From Cliona cf. orientalis (lineage: Eukaryota; Porifera; Demospongiae; Clionaida; Clionaidae), in NCBI GenBank assembly GCA_963930775.1, contig OZ005689.1:10757079-10821078 (forward strand): a stretch of DNA of 64,000 nt, read 5' to 3'. Position numbers and translations under genes: made by a program. Each line of letters begins with the position of its first letter. Within the stretch, counting starts at the first letter, position 1. The notes beneath the pieces were generated by a model. It did no database searches, was not told the DNA's origin, and worked only from the letters and a program-made list of their open reading frames with translations. Below are positions 12,821 through 25,839 of this stretch, in pieces.

Positions 12821-13984
12821 ACAAGTATAAAAACAATTGAATAAAATTGAAGAATGAAGTAGGGATGGCAGGATCAAAAAGTACACAAACAAGAGATATC
12901 GCAACTACTATACATCCCTACGCTTGCTTTTCTCGACTATTAGCTATGCACCTATATATTAATTTTAATAATGTCAACGTGTTTGTTGAGTGTGGTATAC
13001 AGTGGGAGACATTCAGGTTGTTCCCTATAATATATCTAGTTGTCACGATGGTTTGGGTTTATCAGTTTTGATTCAATCGTATTATTACTGGTTATTTTTG
13101 CATTCCTCAAAAAGCAAGTGTAGGGATGTATAGTAGTTGCGATATCTCTTGTTTGTGTACTTTTTGATCCTGCCATCCCTACTTCATTCTTCAATTTTAT
13201 TCAATTGTTTTTATACTTGTTTCTGTTCTTTTTTAATGCACTTAGTGTAATTTATCAATGCCATCTTACATGGGTTGCTCACAATTTTTGTCCAGTGTAA
13301 TTAAGTGGAAGATGGGAGGTACCGAAGTTGCAAAATTCGTAGCCACGCCCCTCATTAACTAGCATTCATATGCCTTGATGAAGCAGGCTGACAAAGAAGG
13401 CTGCTTTAGGCGGCCCAAGTAGTCATGAGACTCTTCCGCTTAGGGAGAAAATAAAGTTTTATTGTTGGCAGCAGCTAGCTACCCGGCATAATTTTACGAT
13501 CTGTACTTTTATCATCAGAGTCACTCCTCGAGTCAGGCTTGCGATGGTATGATATCTATACTAATCGATCCAGCGGAGCACTAGCGCTGCACGCGCTAGC
13601 GAGTAGCTCGCCTATGTCTAGCGCCTTACCGCTCCCCGAGCCTTGCACCTTCATACTGATATCCATGATCGATCCAGCGTACCGCACTAGCGCTAGCGCT
13701 AGAGCTAGACCTGTACCTCGCCTAGGCGCCTAGCGCCTAGGTCTATAGGGCCAGGCGCAGTCACATGACTTCACCATGGCAACCCATTCCGAGCATGCGC
13801 ATTATATAAAAAATGGCGTATCAGACACACCCAATTATTAATGCGCCGTACACACCCACTATTACGTAACTGTCGAGATAATGCCAAACTAGCGTGCCAC
13901 TGCACTGCGCGCTACAAAATAGAGTGGATTTATATGAAAAATAAGGTGAGAGGTCCAGACAGTCTTGAGTTAGCCCTGGAAATG

Positions 13985-14023
<39 letters not shown>

Positions 14024-14244
14024 ATGAGAAATGGCCATTTTTTTAAACATCTGGTTCTGGCATATACAATTGATTTGATGAATGATCTTGGTCTTGTTAG
14101 ATAGATAATTTGCTGGAGATTCTGATTTTCACACTTAGAAATTTCATAAAATTACCTATTTTGAGATATTTGGGTATTTGTAATGTATTATATATATGGC
14201 ATATCCGGGCCATCCCTACTTATAGAGTCTACCGACTCTATGAT
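12821..14244. mobile_element. Composite non-autonomous element, full-length copy 1
   Basis: Compared with the same intron in copies A and G, everything from about 12,821 to 14,244 is inserted. The left part (12,821-13,220) is a 400-bp foldback with long inverted arms beginning ACAAGTATAAAAACAATTG and containing GAAGTAGGGATGGCAGG. The middle has CpG-rich tracts and a GAAA repeat. The right end has a short hairpin, ATAGAGTC-TAC-CGACTCTAT. A second complete copy lies in reverse at 34,278-35,876; fragments lie at 47,830-48,306 (right part) and 57,316-57,880 (left part). No coding capacity was found. The terminal hairpin recalls Helitron-type 3' ends, but I cannot confirm that class. Confidence 0.65.
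13985..14023. repeat. GAAA tetranucleotide tract
   Basis: About nine GAAA/AGAA units inside the composite element. A shorter version occurs in the fragment at about 48,092-48,112. Confidence 0.9.
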
Positions 14245-15053
14245 ACTAGTGTGGACTTAACTTTCACTCTTTTTCTTCAGCGACAATCACTGCCTTCAAT
14301 ACTGATGGGGAATGAACAGTGGAGTTTGGTAATAATAATATTATTATTATTACAACCTTTAAATTAATGCTAATAATAATTATTATGTAGCTGCAGTCAT
14401 GCAGTGAGTGGTGGAGCAATACATTACATTACATTGTAGCTATAATAGTATTATTGAGAGTCTTTGTTTACAGATTCCCCATCAATCAGCGGAGACCCAA
14501 GCTGTTCTGCATCCCTTGTTAGTCCTATAGTTGGAGGTACATTCTGAATCATTGACCATTATCAGTTCAATTAATATAATTGAGTGGTATGAGTCCTAGA
14601 TCTGTCGCTATTGTATATTATGTAACAGTTATTATTGTATGTATAAGCATCCTTAAGTATACACGGTTTCATGACCTGTTATTATGCAGTGACAGATCTG
14701 ATCACCAAATCTATAGCTACATAATGACCATTATGACATTGTATAAGAATCCTTATTCCTATAGGTGTTGTAGCGGTCATAGTGATGTTGTTTCTTGCTG
14801 GTATTACTGTAACAGTTGTAACTATTGTATACCATCGACAAAAGCTACACCTCAGGAATCAAGAGACCCCACAAGGTATAGTTGTTTTGTTCATATGTAT
14901 TTTTTGGCATCTCCACTAATACTAAGTACAGCTGCAGTTTACAAGGAGCCATACGACGGGGCTGTATCTAGACTACCACAAACAGAGCATGCAATGGAAG
15001 AGTGCCCTGCTAATGGAGTGTTGACGAAAATTAATGAGGGTTCGCTATCGTAA

Positions 15054-16363
15054 TCTGATATGAGTGACAAATTATTGTAAATACATACCAGTATCCATAA
15101 GAGATAAATATTGCAATGTTAATGTTGCACATGACAATAATTGTACATGTTAACTAGTCTAAGATTGATTTTATCATCATGAGTGTTGGTTGATACCTCA
15201 GTCAAATTCTTATAATGTCTGATCATCAAATCAAGGATATGCTGATATGCTGAAATGCTGGGCTTTAGCTGGTTGATTATCTTCTATAGCTACTGCTTTC
15301 CTTTCATATATATAATCTATTTGACTCACATGATTTATGTACAATTTGTGGCAGTGTTACATATTTCTGAACGGTTCTTTTGGGATATACACACACAATG
15401 TGCCTCCCATTATAGATGATAGTTTCTATGTGGTTGCTAAGTTATACAAGGTACTGCATGTGTATATAATATTATTTCATATAGACCCTATTTTTAGGGC
15501 TCGTATCCAAAATAATATTATAGATAAGTTATAGTTCCTGTGGTCCAGGGAAAACATCCATAGAGTTCTCGAGGGTTAAAGACATTAAATTATTGTATCT
15601 ATGGAAGTAATTAATGAGCTACAAAATGGCATCCCTTGCTTTGTGTGCAGTATATATAGAAGCACTGTTCCCTTGGGCTTTGCTCTCATTAATCTGTTGG
15701 ATGTAATGTAATACGACAGGAATTAATGATAATAATTATGTGTATGTGCGCATTATTGTGCATATTAATTATTACATGATGCTAGCTTGTATTACTGATT
15801 ATGGTCATGAACATACATGTCTTGGGTGCTAGCTAAGCTGCTTGCCCAGATGCACCAACGTATCTGAAACTGTTCAACAGAGGGCATTGGCAATTGTGCA
15901 TACCGGCATACACAAACCCTTCAATAAATCAGAAGTGTTGGATAAAGAAGAAGAGGGACAGCAGGAAATTTTGAAGCAAAAGTGTGCCTTTAAAACAAAA
16001 ATGGGATAAACACAAAAATTAATTCAATGCATAATAATGTGGTGAGTGATGGTAGTGTTTTTATGTTGCATCGTGATTGTATTTACATGAAACGCTCCGA
16101 ATAGAAATGTGAGTGTCTAGTGATTTGACTCAAAATTAATAAGTATTAAGCCCATCCTTCCATATGATTACTAATTTAAAGTTGCATGTCACACTTTCAT
16201 AATAATTAGTGTACTTACCAATATACTACGTGGTCACACTGTATTATCAGTAGCTAGGTATTCATGCTCATTCCACTATTTCCATGTTCCATATCCTTCA
16301 CTAATATTCCATTCCCAGTCAGTTGATCAGTACAGGTAGCTAGAATAAATCCTTTAAATCATA
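15054..16363. promoter_or_regulatory. Intergenic spacer and putative type-2 promoter, copy D
   Basis: Positions 16,245-16,363 carry the conserved upstream block (GTAGCTAGGTATTC, TGCTCATTCCACTATTTCC, TCCTTTAAA) directly before the copy D ATG, without the insertion seen in copy B. The remaining spacer resembles the tails of units A and G. No separate gene is seen. Confidence 0.45.
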
Positions 16364-18576
16364 ATGATTGTAAGTAAAATTGAAAGTTTGGTTCTGTTGT
16401 GGCTGTTGTTTGTAAGCGGCAAACATTCTCAACTGACTGCTGTTATCACTCCCAGAGCTAGAGGTTACAATGCCAGCCTGGATCCTGAAGCCAGCTTCAC
16501 TTTCCAGTGTGATGTGACTGGTACTAATAGTATACAGTGGTTTGTGGATGGTTCTCCTTCATCTGCACAAGAAATTAGAGGCCGGGGAATTAGTGAAAGC
16601 GATACAATCACTGTGGACGAGGCTACTAGCAGTGTTAGAAGGAGCCTGTCCATTTTGAGAAATATCACTAACAGGAACACCACTATTAGATGTGTAGCCA
16701 CTGCTCTCTCATCAACTGGCATCGTTACTAGCGTTGTTAGTGAACCAGCCCTTTTTCAAGTTCAAGGACTCTTGGATGCTCCATCAAATCTGATGCTATC
16801 AGAAGCTGCCAACCAGCACATGAAAAGATTGAATTGGGATGAGCCATTCTCACTAGATATCACTGATGTTGATCCAGACATAGAGTGTTACAATGTGTGC
16901 TACAGCCTGGTCAATGTAACAGCAGAGAAATCCCAGTGCACGTGTGTGAATCAAACAGAGTACACATTTCTCTGTGTTAGTGTTCCTCTTCTCTTCACTG
17001 TGTCTGCTGTCAATGTAGTAGGAGAGGGAGAAGCTACTTCAATTCTTCATGATGGATGTAATTGTACCAGTACCACAGGTTTGAATTAGCTACAGGTTTG
17101 TTGCTACAATAGTAATGTTACTTTTTCTTATGCAGTCCCATCTATTGTCAGTGCCGATGAAGTAGCTATAGTATCTTTTTCTCTCTTAGACTACAATCCA
17201 ACGGCATTATTATTATTTCAACAGGTATGGGGGGGGTAGTTCAGTCTGTACTCATGCACACACAGTTGCTACTTGCTGTCTGTCTCACCCAAAATAGATA
17301 CCTATTAATTATTAAATTTATCGTCATACTTTTTTACTAGTTATCAGAAGACAGTAGAACGACTTGTTTCTTAATTTATGAAATTAAAACTACCCTGCTA
17401 TCAGAGGCAAATACAACCAACCATGGCATTCAAATACCTCAAGTTGTTCATTATTCCCAGTTAAGTGTAAACTTAAGCCTACTTGTGGACTCTGACCTGT
17501 TGGTTAATGAATTGTATTTGACGACAATCACTGCCATTAACACTGATGGGGAGAGAAACACCGGTGTGACCGTGGAATTCGGTAATAATAATGTTATTTT
17601 AACTTCAATTGTTTATGAAAGATCAATTTAAATGTTTGTGTAGATACCTATGATGTACAATCAGTGAGTGGTAGAGCTATACCTGGTGGATTGGAGTTGG
17701 ACTGTACATTTGCTGAGGGATCTCGAGCACAAAGTTGTATACTCACTGTGTGTAGATTGGAGAATGGCATGGAGGAATACTGTATGAATCTAACCATCGT
17801 TAGGGAGAATCTTCCACTAAATAGGCAGCTAACAGGACTTCAGCCTGGATTGTACACTGTCAAGAATGTGACTGAAATTGAGAGTGATGATAGTGTGACT
17901 CTTCTTAGAATAATAATTGACCTAAAATTAACCATCACTGAGCCTCCTCCCACTACAGCTCCAACTGGAACAATCTCAGGTAGTTGATTTACTTTTATTG
18001 ATGATTGTGCATAATAGTATTATAGGAGTCAGACTGTCTCTGTTTTGTAGATTCCCCTTCGGTTGGTGGAGTATCAAGCTCTTCTGCATCAGCTGTAGGT
18101 CTTATCATTGGAGGTATAAAAAATTTTACATTTCTCAGTACTCAGTGCATATTAATAATAGCTACAACAGGAGTGCTTGGTGATATAGAGCTCTTCCATT
18201 ACCATATTTAACAGCTGTTTTTGTGTGAAATAATCAGTGGTAGATCTGATCAAGAGAGCTACATAATGTTTATAGTTTTTTACAAGAATTCTCATGTCTA
18301 GGTACTGTTACAGTAGTGGTCGTAGTGATGTTGTTGCTTGCTAGCATCATTGTAACAGTTGTAGCTGTTACATACCATCGACAAAAGCTACACCACAGGA
18401 ATCAAGAGACCCCACAAGGTAGTTGTCATGTTTATGTGTGTTTTTGGCTTCTCTACTAAGGTTACATACATGCAGCTGCTGTTTATGAGGAGCCATATGA
18501 CTGGGCTGTATCTAGACTACCACAAACAGAGCCAGCGATGGAACAATGTCCTGCTTATGGAGTGTTGACCAAATGA
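16364..18576 (+). CDS. Type-2 Ig/FN3 single-pass transmembrane receptor, copy D (intact)
   Basis: Seven exons join with matching phases into a 553-residue frame: 16,364-17,078; 17,136-17,224; 17,341-17,581; 17,644-17,979; 18,051-18,113; 18,302-18,418; 18,476-18,576 (TGA). Order of parts: signal peptide (core LVLLWLLFVSG); Ig-like domain with Cys in FQCDV, Trp in IQWFVDG and Cys in IRCVAT; FN3-like domain from 'LDAPSNLMLSEA'; a second FN3-like domain over exons 2-3; a Cys-rich beta domain in exon 4 (GGLELDCTFAEG ... GLQPGLYTV); a Thr/Pro stalk (EPPPTTAPTGT); a TM helix (VVVVMLLLASIIVTVVAV); and a basic then acidic tail with YEEPYDWAV and CPAYGVLTK. Several N-x-S/T sites are present. It is probably a cell-surface recognition receptor; ligand and signalling partners are unknown. 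The ATG fits the signal peptide and lies just after the conserved upstream block. Confidence 0.85.
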
Positions 18577-19599
18577 GAATTTGCTATCATAATCTGATAA
18601 GAGTGATATTATTGTAAACATGTATACAAGTATCCATAACAGGTATATTATTATACAGTATCCACACAGATATTGTCATTATGAGTGCTTGTTGATAGTT
18701 GAGACAAATTCTGATTGTATCCAAAAACACGCTCATGTAACGCAAGGCTTTGCATTGGACCGTGATTGAATTTTGTTGATACATTGAGCTCTTTCGCTCA
18801 GAAAATAATGTTTTCCCTCCCTATAGCATAATAAAGATTATTAAGTCGATTCTTCTTTCAGGATAAATACACAAAATGTCTCTTCCAATCCATTGTTTAA
18901 ATCACAGCAAGAATAACAATAATAAATGTGCGTATATACGTGAATGTAACATTATGCATAATTATGAGTGTGTGTGTGTTATCATAAATTATACACGATG
19001 CTAGCTACTGATTATGGTCATGTACAATGTCATATCTCAGATAATAGCTTCCATGTATGCATGTATGCACCAATATAATATTATTATTATCTTAAACAGT
19101 TAGATAGATGGTATTGATAATTACCATATGCATATTCCCCCCCCCCCCCCCCCCCCCCCATAAATAAGAAAGAATATGAGGGACAGTAGGAAATTTGAAG
19201 CAAAAATAGGCAAGTATATAATATTATTATAGCGTTGATTGGAAACAAATTTGAACCTCAATACATGATAATGTGGTACAAAATAGTGTTCCCATAATAT
19301 GTTTTATTATGCATGAAACACTGGCAGAATAAAGAATATTATAATAATACTAGCCATAATGTGGAGACATTGCTTGCATACCTTGGTACAAATCTAAGAT
19401 ATTATTATTACACTCCCACTTGATGTTCACATGAGATCTAAGCATGAACGGATGTTTTAATATCACACATGAAAGGGAGACAAATCTGCTTATATGGCAC
19501 TCGATAGTAGCTAATATCAGTTGGGATTGCAAGGGTTGGAACAATACCAGTATTGCATAACTGATATACATACATTAGATATAACTCCTTATCAGTATT
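18577..19599. other. Spacer after type-2 copy D, with a poly-C tract
   Basis: No gene is seen. A 23-base run of C lies at 19,137-19,159. The flanking AT-rich DNA aligns with the spacers after copies B and F. Confidence 0.5.
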
Positions 19600-19915
19600 A
19601 CGTAGTACATTCGACTTTTATCGCATTAAAGACAGAGGAACATGGCATAACTCCTTACTAGTGTTGCAGTACGTATGGGTCGACCCCTTACCGTATACGT
19701 TTCAGTTGAACATGGCATAACTCCTTACCAGTATTGCCAAAGCATGATCCGTCGACCCCTTACCGTATACGTTTCAGTTGAACGTGGCATAACTCCTTAC
19801 CAGTACTGCCAAAACATGATCCGTCGACCCCTTACCGTATGCGTTTCAGTTGAACGTGGCATAACTCCTTACCAGTATGGCCATAGCATGATCGGTCGAC
19901 CCCTTACCCTACAGA
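19600..19915. repeat. SalI-site minisatellite, unit D/E boundary
   Basis: Four to five monomers with CATAACTCCTTACCAGTA and GTCGACCCCTTACCGTATRC, more regular than the array at 9,905. The monomer is about 70 bp. Confidence 0.8.
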
Positions 19916-20214
19916 AGGGAAACCACTATAGTCTTACACCCAAGGGTGTATGACAATGCATGCTATAGCTGCATAGTATTAAAAGTATGATGGAAAATAT
20001 TTATCACAAAAAATACTTTCCAATAGTGGCAGCTGACAATAAAATTTTAATTCCTACTGAAATTGAAATTAGAATGATAATAATTATCATGGAAATAGAT
20101 CTACGCAGGATAGAGCAGAGAGTTTTTGAGTTTGTGACGCAAATTCTAGCCTATCCTTCATATTTCCTATGAAAATTAATATAATAATAATATTATTATT
20201 ATTCCGAGCACATT
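19916..20214. other. Unit-boundary spacer before Vps62-like copy E
   Basis: AT-rich, partly alignable to 1,080-1,400 and 30,340-30,510 (CCTAGCTGCATAGTA-like text). No gene is seen. Confidence 0.4.
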
Positions 20215-21250
20215 GTGTCTGGTCATGACTGCAGTCGACTCTAACAGTAATTTCCATCCATTGGGAGAAGTTGCTACAAATTTATATGCAAGACCATCTA
20301 TCAATGTAGTGACAGTTTTGGCTGAAATTTCCAATGCTCTCGCCCCACCCATTGGTTTCACAGAAGTGTGGAATGACCAAGGCAGTGACGTGGTGCTCAT
20401 ACAGAGGTCAGAGTGATGTGGATGAATCCACCCTCAGGATACACCTGTCTAGGATATGTGGCTGTGATTGGATATCATAGTCTCCCCAATATAGATATCA
20501 TATCACGCTGATGTTTGTAGGTATTATCTAAAATATAATTTTGGGTGTGTATATTCTTTACAAATTCAATAGGTATGTCAAATCCAACTATGTTACTAAT
20601 GACAAAGTGAACTATGAAGTGATCTGGAAAGATCGTGTCTCTGGAGCTAAGAGGGACGTGTCCTTCTATTCCAATACTTACATCAGATCTGGAGCAGCAC
20701 CGGCATGGACTCTGGTACCTTCATGGCATTTCCCACCCACTTAGCGCAATCAGGACTCAGGAGCCCCTACCAGCTGAAAAAGTCAGCAGGACTACACATA
20801 TCAGTAGCACTCATTGCTTACTGAGTCTACAACACTCAGTCTGAGAGAATCTAGAAGGACTCTGGAAGTGGAGCATGTTGGGATTTTCATGTCACAGGGT
20901 GGTAGAGCCCTCCGGTTTGTACTCGTTGGGGGATATTGCAGTTGTTTCTCACTCTAGTCCTTTCTATGGCATAGCTGTCAAAGCAATCAAACCCGATGTT
21001 CTTGCAGCACTGATTGGCTTTCAAGAGGTGTGGATGGATGAGGGAGGAATCTGGAGCAAGACACAATGTCGCATTTTAATAACCTATCTGTCCATCTGGA
21101 TATAGAGCACTTGGCCACATTATGTACAATATATACCATGCATTAGATCCCATTCATCTCAGCCCTCTACGTTTGACATCCAATGTGTGAATTCCAAATA
21201 TGTTACTACTGGGTCATGGAAGTTTGTGTGGAATGATTGTGGAAGCATCT
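20215..21250 (+). pseudogene. Vps62/DUF946-like segment, copy E (decayed)
   Basis: This is the best preserved of the three copies. Readable pieces: 'NFHPLGEVATNLYARPSINV', 'APPIGFTEVWNDQGS' (to about 20,390), 'MNPPSGYTCLGYVAVIGY' in another frame, 'VNYEVIWKDRVSGAKRDVSF' (about 20,600-20,665), 'GLYSLGDIAVVSHSSPF' (about 20,905), 'GFQEVWMDEGG' and 'CVNSKYVTTGSWKFVWNDCG' (about 21,190-21,245). The repeated W-N/K-D-x-G-S pattern and PLG/SLGD motifs fit Vps62 (DUF946) proteins. Five extra bases near 20,388 break the frame, and later pieces lie in different frames, so it is a pseudogene. It lies upstream of type-1 copy E, with the palindromic minisatellite between them. Confidence 0.6.
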
Positions 21251-21379
21251 GATTGCTGCTTTATGTAAGATAACAGATCTGTATGCACACATATTAATGT
21301 GCATGCACTGGCAGTGATAACTGCCGATAATTAGCTAGCTAGTGCCATCATGCACATGTACTAAAGGTGTGTATAGTAT

Positions 21380-21875
21380 ACCCAAGTCAAGAAAGAGCAT
21401 ACCCCCACACTAATGCTTTCCCGAATCTAATTAATGCTGCAAAGAAAGAGTGTACCCCTCCCCACGTACAACAGGCAAGAAAGAGTGTACCCCCACACTA
21501 ATGCTTTCCCAAATCTACCTAATACTGGAAAGAAAGAGTGTACCCAGAACGGTTATACTGGCAGGAAAGAGTGTACCCCTACACTCTTTCCTCCCAGTAA
21601 TACTCGGGCACTGACCTTTGTGTACCTCACAGTATTATAACCCCTATATTTCCCAAGTAACACTGGCAGGAAAGAGTGTAGAGGTACACTCAGTTAACAC
21701 TGGTAGAATATTATAGTAGGCAGGAAAGAGTCAGAGAAAGAGTGTACCCCCACACTCTTTCCTGCCTGAAAAACGGAGGCAAGGTCCAAGTATATCCCCA
21801 CACTAAATTTAGACTATGCCTGCCTCCCTTTTCAGGCAGGAAAAAGTGTGGGGGTACACTCTTTCCTGCCCATTA
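21380..21875. repeat. Palindromic GAAAGAGTGTACCCC minisatellite, copy E
   Basis: A dense array of GGAAAGAGTGTACCCCCACA in both orientations, ending with facing GGCAGGAAAGAGTG and CACTCTTTCCTGCC arms at about 21,720-21,770 and 21,833-21,872. Orthologous to 2,485-2,965. Confidence 0.75.
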
Positions 21876-22172
21876 AAATGGGCGTGGTCATCTAAAGTGT
21901 ACACATCCTGTCACGTTATGCTTGAATATCCGTTGCTATTACATCATGCAGCTATTTAATTGAGTGATGCCATGGATGCAACTAGCTATACTGCAATCTG
22001 TTCCTTGCGCATTCAGCTGCAGATCTAGAGCAAGATATGATCTACCTATAGTTAATAGCTTTATTGTCACTTGCCAGCGCAGTGGTACAGTTTTATCACA
22101 AAGTAAATTAGCTACTTGTAATAATATTATTATTGTGGCTCATGTAGTTAATTAATAATGTTTTATGAACAG

Positions 22173-24722
22173 AATCTGACATTGAACTTGTTCTCGGCCC
22201 TGACTCAAGGCTACTGCCAGTTGGAAGAAATGCTACATTCACTTGTAAATTTCGCAATGTAAATCATCCTTTCTGGATAGTCAGTCAAACAGTAGCAAGC
22301 CATGATCATATGGCTGAATTAATGAGTAAAGGTTTCAACATATTATTATCAACAAGATGGGATCACGACACTCACATTAATTGTGAACAGTTCTTATGCT
22401 GGTATCAATAATACTATGATACAGTGTAGCACACTCCATGTTCGGAGCCAAATCGCAACTATTTTAACAATTGCTGGTAAACATTAATGCTAGTCATTTA
22501 TATAATACACAGTATGCATATGTACATACATGGAAGTAATACCTACTCATTATTGCTACTGAATTCTTCTTATGACGGATTGGGCAGCATTCAAGAGAAC
22601 TAACGGCCATTAATTTTGTTGTAGATCCTCCTTTCACTGCAAACCCACTTTTGGAACAGCCTAGCTCATCGATTTTGTACCTGAAATGGTCTCCACTGTT
22701 TCTATGGCCGGGATACTACATCAGAAATTACAATAAAAGTGTCAGAGACAACAGTGGTGAAATATTAAGCACCTATCAAGTGAACTCAACCACATTCAGC
22801 GAAGCCGTGATGACACTACCACTCAATGAAACCTATCATATTTGCATGCAATTTAACTTTACAATCACCCCAGAGCATCAAGATATTGCTGGTCAGAGTC
22901 GCTATGTAGCCTTGAAGGTGGATATTATGCACGTAAGTATTGTATAGTATACTCAATCATAATAATATTATTATACAATTGATTCCAATGACTTTATGAT
23001 TGGTTCAGTAACGTTCTAACTTATTATGACAGTAACTTCATTCACTAATGATACGGGTGAATTTGATGTCTCAGCTACTGTATTTCTTAGAGATGATGGA
23101 ACACCTTTAGTGAGGGCCTTAGTAAAGGTAACGTGCATTAAGAAAACGTTCATGTGTATATAGCTACACTGCATGAAAATAATGTTACATCTGTATACTT
23201 ATAATGATATCATTATCATTGTAGCCTTCTGGCAAGATCTGCAGCTACCAGGAATTGAGCATTGCAATCAACCGGACAGAGCTACTAATGCTCTGGTGAC
23301 TAACAGTGGTCCAATACCCCACCGTGGAAACGGCAGTTTTGAATATAACATTATATCCAGCAACCTCAAAAGGGAAGTGGAATAGCTACTTTATGACTTT
23401 TACAGTCTACACTGGATTTGAAAGCTCAACTCTCTCTTACTCATTCAATAAGCATTAAATTTTAATAAGATTATACCACTATACAATTACTGTGTGCATA
23501 AATAGAAAAATTTGGGATTGAGTGTACTGTCAAAAAGTACACACATACATGTACTTAATGATAAGACCGCTTTCACAACACATCGATCATAAATTTAAAA
23601 AGCAACATGCAGAAGCACTAGTATTATTAAGGCCTTAATTGGCTAGCTATCCAATAATTAACAGAAAACATTACGTAACTCTATTACGTCATTATGAATA
23701 CTACGTGGAAGATGTATAATGAATGTTTGTGTAAATGATGTATGGTCAGTGAGTGGTGGAGCAATACATTATTAATATTATGTGAACCGCTATGAAAAAA
23801 AGAGACCACTTGGGATAATTTCCAATAATAGCTAATAAATAAATATTTTTCACTTTTCTGTTTTTTGGTCCACTAGAAAAATATTGAAGATTTCTGGCTT
23901 CATATTGATATGCTATACTTATAGACTTGCAACATGTAGACTATAATTGAAGGGCTCAGAACCAGAGTGGCCTAACCCACAAATGTTGAGTTAGCCCCCC
24001 TAATCTTGAAAACATGTTTAAAATGCATTTCATGAGCAACAGAAAATTCACATCTTTGAAAATTTAAGTGATTTGGTAGAGTAGGGTGTTTGCTTTTTAG
24101 TCCATTTTTGAGCTTTTTAGACAATTTCCCACATTCAATTTGGGGTTAGGCCACTCTGGTTCTCGACCCTTCAATTATGATCGTTTATAATACTTGGACA
24201 CATACAAATTTTAATTAAAAATGCGCATTTTCCGAAAAACTAATGTACCTACCCTATTGAGAATCTTTGTTTACAGATTCCCCGTCAATCAGAGGAGACC
24301 CAATTGCAAGTTCTTATAGTCCTATATTTATAGGTATCATAATATTTTGGTGGCATGCACGAGTCGTAGATCTAGATCTGTCGCTACTGTATTAATATAG
24401 ACCTGTTATTATGCAGTGACAGATCTGATCACCAAATCTATAGCTACATAATGACTATTATGACTTCTCATTTCTAGTTATTGTAGCGGTGTTGTTTCTT
24501 GCTGGCATCATTGTAACAGTTGTAGCTGTTGCATACCGTCGACAAAAGGTACACCACAGGAATCAAGATACCCCACAAGGTAGCTGTTATGTTCATGTGT
24601 ATTTTTTGGCATTAAGTACAACTGCAGTTTACGAGGAGCCGTATGACAGGGCTGTATCTAGACTACCACAAACAGAGCATGCAATGAAAGAATCCCCTGC
24701 TTGTGGAGTGTTGACCAAATGA
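22173..24722 (+). pseudogene. Type-1 Ig/FN3 transmembrane receptor, copy E (broken)
   Basis: Exon equivalents: Ig 22,173-22,476; FN3-like 22,625-22,932; 23,055-23,127; 23,225-23,447; 24,277-24,333; TM 24,478-24,579; tail 24,629-24,722. Lesions: loss of bases in the Ig exon near 22,345, which puts the rest out of frame; a 5-base gain near 22,908 (GTAGCCTTGAAGG against GTAAAAGG); loss of the next acceptor (CAG to CGG near 23,055); a deletion near 23,270; an AGCT insertion near 23,384 giving an in-frame TAG; loss of the donor at 23,448 (GT to AT); and complete absence of the small CGACAATCACTGCC exon. The TM and tail exons remain readable, with VYEEPYDRAV. It is the most damaged type-1 copy. Confidence 0.78.
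23944..24177. mobile_element. 234-bp MITE
   Basis: Inverted ends TAATTGAAGGGCTCAGAACC and the complement of TAATTGAAGGGTCGAGAACC, continuing through CAGAGTGGCCTAACCC (about 38 bp). It lies inside an intron of type-1 copy E and is not found in the sister units. Confidence 0.8.
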
Positions 24723-25326
24723 AAATGAGTGACAAATAATTATTATTGTAAACACATACCAGTGCCCATAAGAGATATAAAATATTGTAATGTTGTATAC
24801 ATGATAATGATAATTATTGGACAGCAGGAAATTTTGAATCAAAATGTGCCTTTGAAGCAAAATTATTAGAAATTCAATGCATAATTATAATGTGGTATGC
24901 GCATGATGGTAGTGTTTTTATCTTGCATCATGACTGTATTAAATTTTGCATGAAACACTGGCTGAATAGATCTAGAGAACATATACCACATTCCTCAACA
25001 TGATAAGTTAACCATTATAACGTGGAGATACTGTCTTCATACCAATATTATTATTATATTATTAGTGATACTACTATTCTACTCCCACTTCATATTCCCA
25101 TGCATAGATGTTTTAACATCATTTAGATCCTACTTGTAACAAATACAGTGATCTGATTGGTTAAACTGTAGTATCTATCCTTCATAAAATACCTTGTAAG
25201 CCCCATAAAAAATCTTGTAGCTAAGCTCCATAAAAAACCTGGTAAATTTTGTTTGCCTTTGGCTAGTTTGTTGCTAGGCAATTGTTTATATACAAAGCTT
25301 TTGGGCATTGTTGCTAGGATCTAAAG

Positions 25327-25454
25327 TAGTTAGACACTGTTTAGTCAGTTTCTACGTGATTTAGAAGACTTCAGGGCTCAGTAGAACCCTCGCTTCGCAC
25401 AGAGCCCTTCAGTCTTCTAAATCACGTAGAAACCTCCTAAACAGTGTCTAACTA
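25327..25454. mobile_element. 128-bp foldback element
   Basis: Two roughly 52-bp arms starting TAGTTAGACACTGTTTAG and containing CTACGTGATTTAGAAGACT face each other across about 20 bp, with TA at each end. It lies in the spacer between copies E and F. Confidence 0.8.
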
Positions 25455-25839
25455 TTATGCATAAGAGGGAGGGCCTTTTAATTTGTGAGTAATGAGTAAC
25501 AATCTGAAAAAGCCTGAAACTGTAATTATTGCATATTACTGTATTAGTACACCTGGCTATGCTTTCTCTGAGGTTTTAAGAAGTGTGTATGGGGAGGGGG
25601 GAGGAGGATGGCTGCCCCCAAAGATCCCCTCCCCCCAGTGTGATGCCTATGATATTATGAGTGTGCATGAGTAAATTTTAATATGAATAATGGATTCGTG
25701 CTGGCACGTGAGCTTACTCAAAATTATTAACAAATGTTACGCTTAAGATTACTAAAGTTACATGTCACATAATTAGTGTACATACCAATAATACCTACTA
25801 TGAGGTCATACCAGAGATTAGATCACGTTATTATCAGTA

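Larger units (their letters stand above)
10538..15053 (+). pseudogene. Type-1 Ig/FN3 transmembrane receptor, copy C (broken)
   Basis: Copy C has a clear first exon at 10,538-10,619 (ATG, hydrophobic core SMLFIIIIFSYLSAG, a signal peptide) that joins in phase to the Ig exon 10,757-11,075. Further exons: 11,251-11,553 (FN3-like), 11,612-11,688, 11,751-11,973, 14,281-14,328, 14,474-14,536, TM 14,765-14,875, tail 14,932-15,053. The Ig exon has an in-frame TGA at 10,831, where the other copies have CGA or CGC or similar (probable C-to-T change), plus a one-base shift near 10,960. Exon 14,281 has another TGA at 14,313 (AGA in copy A). A 1.4 kb composite element sits in the intron between 11,973 and 14,281. 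Copy C is the most diverged type-1 copy and has no Vps62-like segment before it. Confidence 0.75.

Noticed and set aside
13841..14367. Two short open frames with KERKKERK and hydrophobic text
   Set aside because: They derive from the GAAA tract and AT-rich DNA of the composite element.
14580..15053. Continuous open frame covering intron, TM exon and tail of copy C
   Set aside because: Across the TM exon it reads a different frame from the homologous hydrophobic helix; only the tail part matches the real frame.
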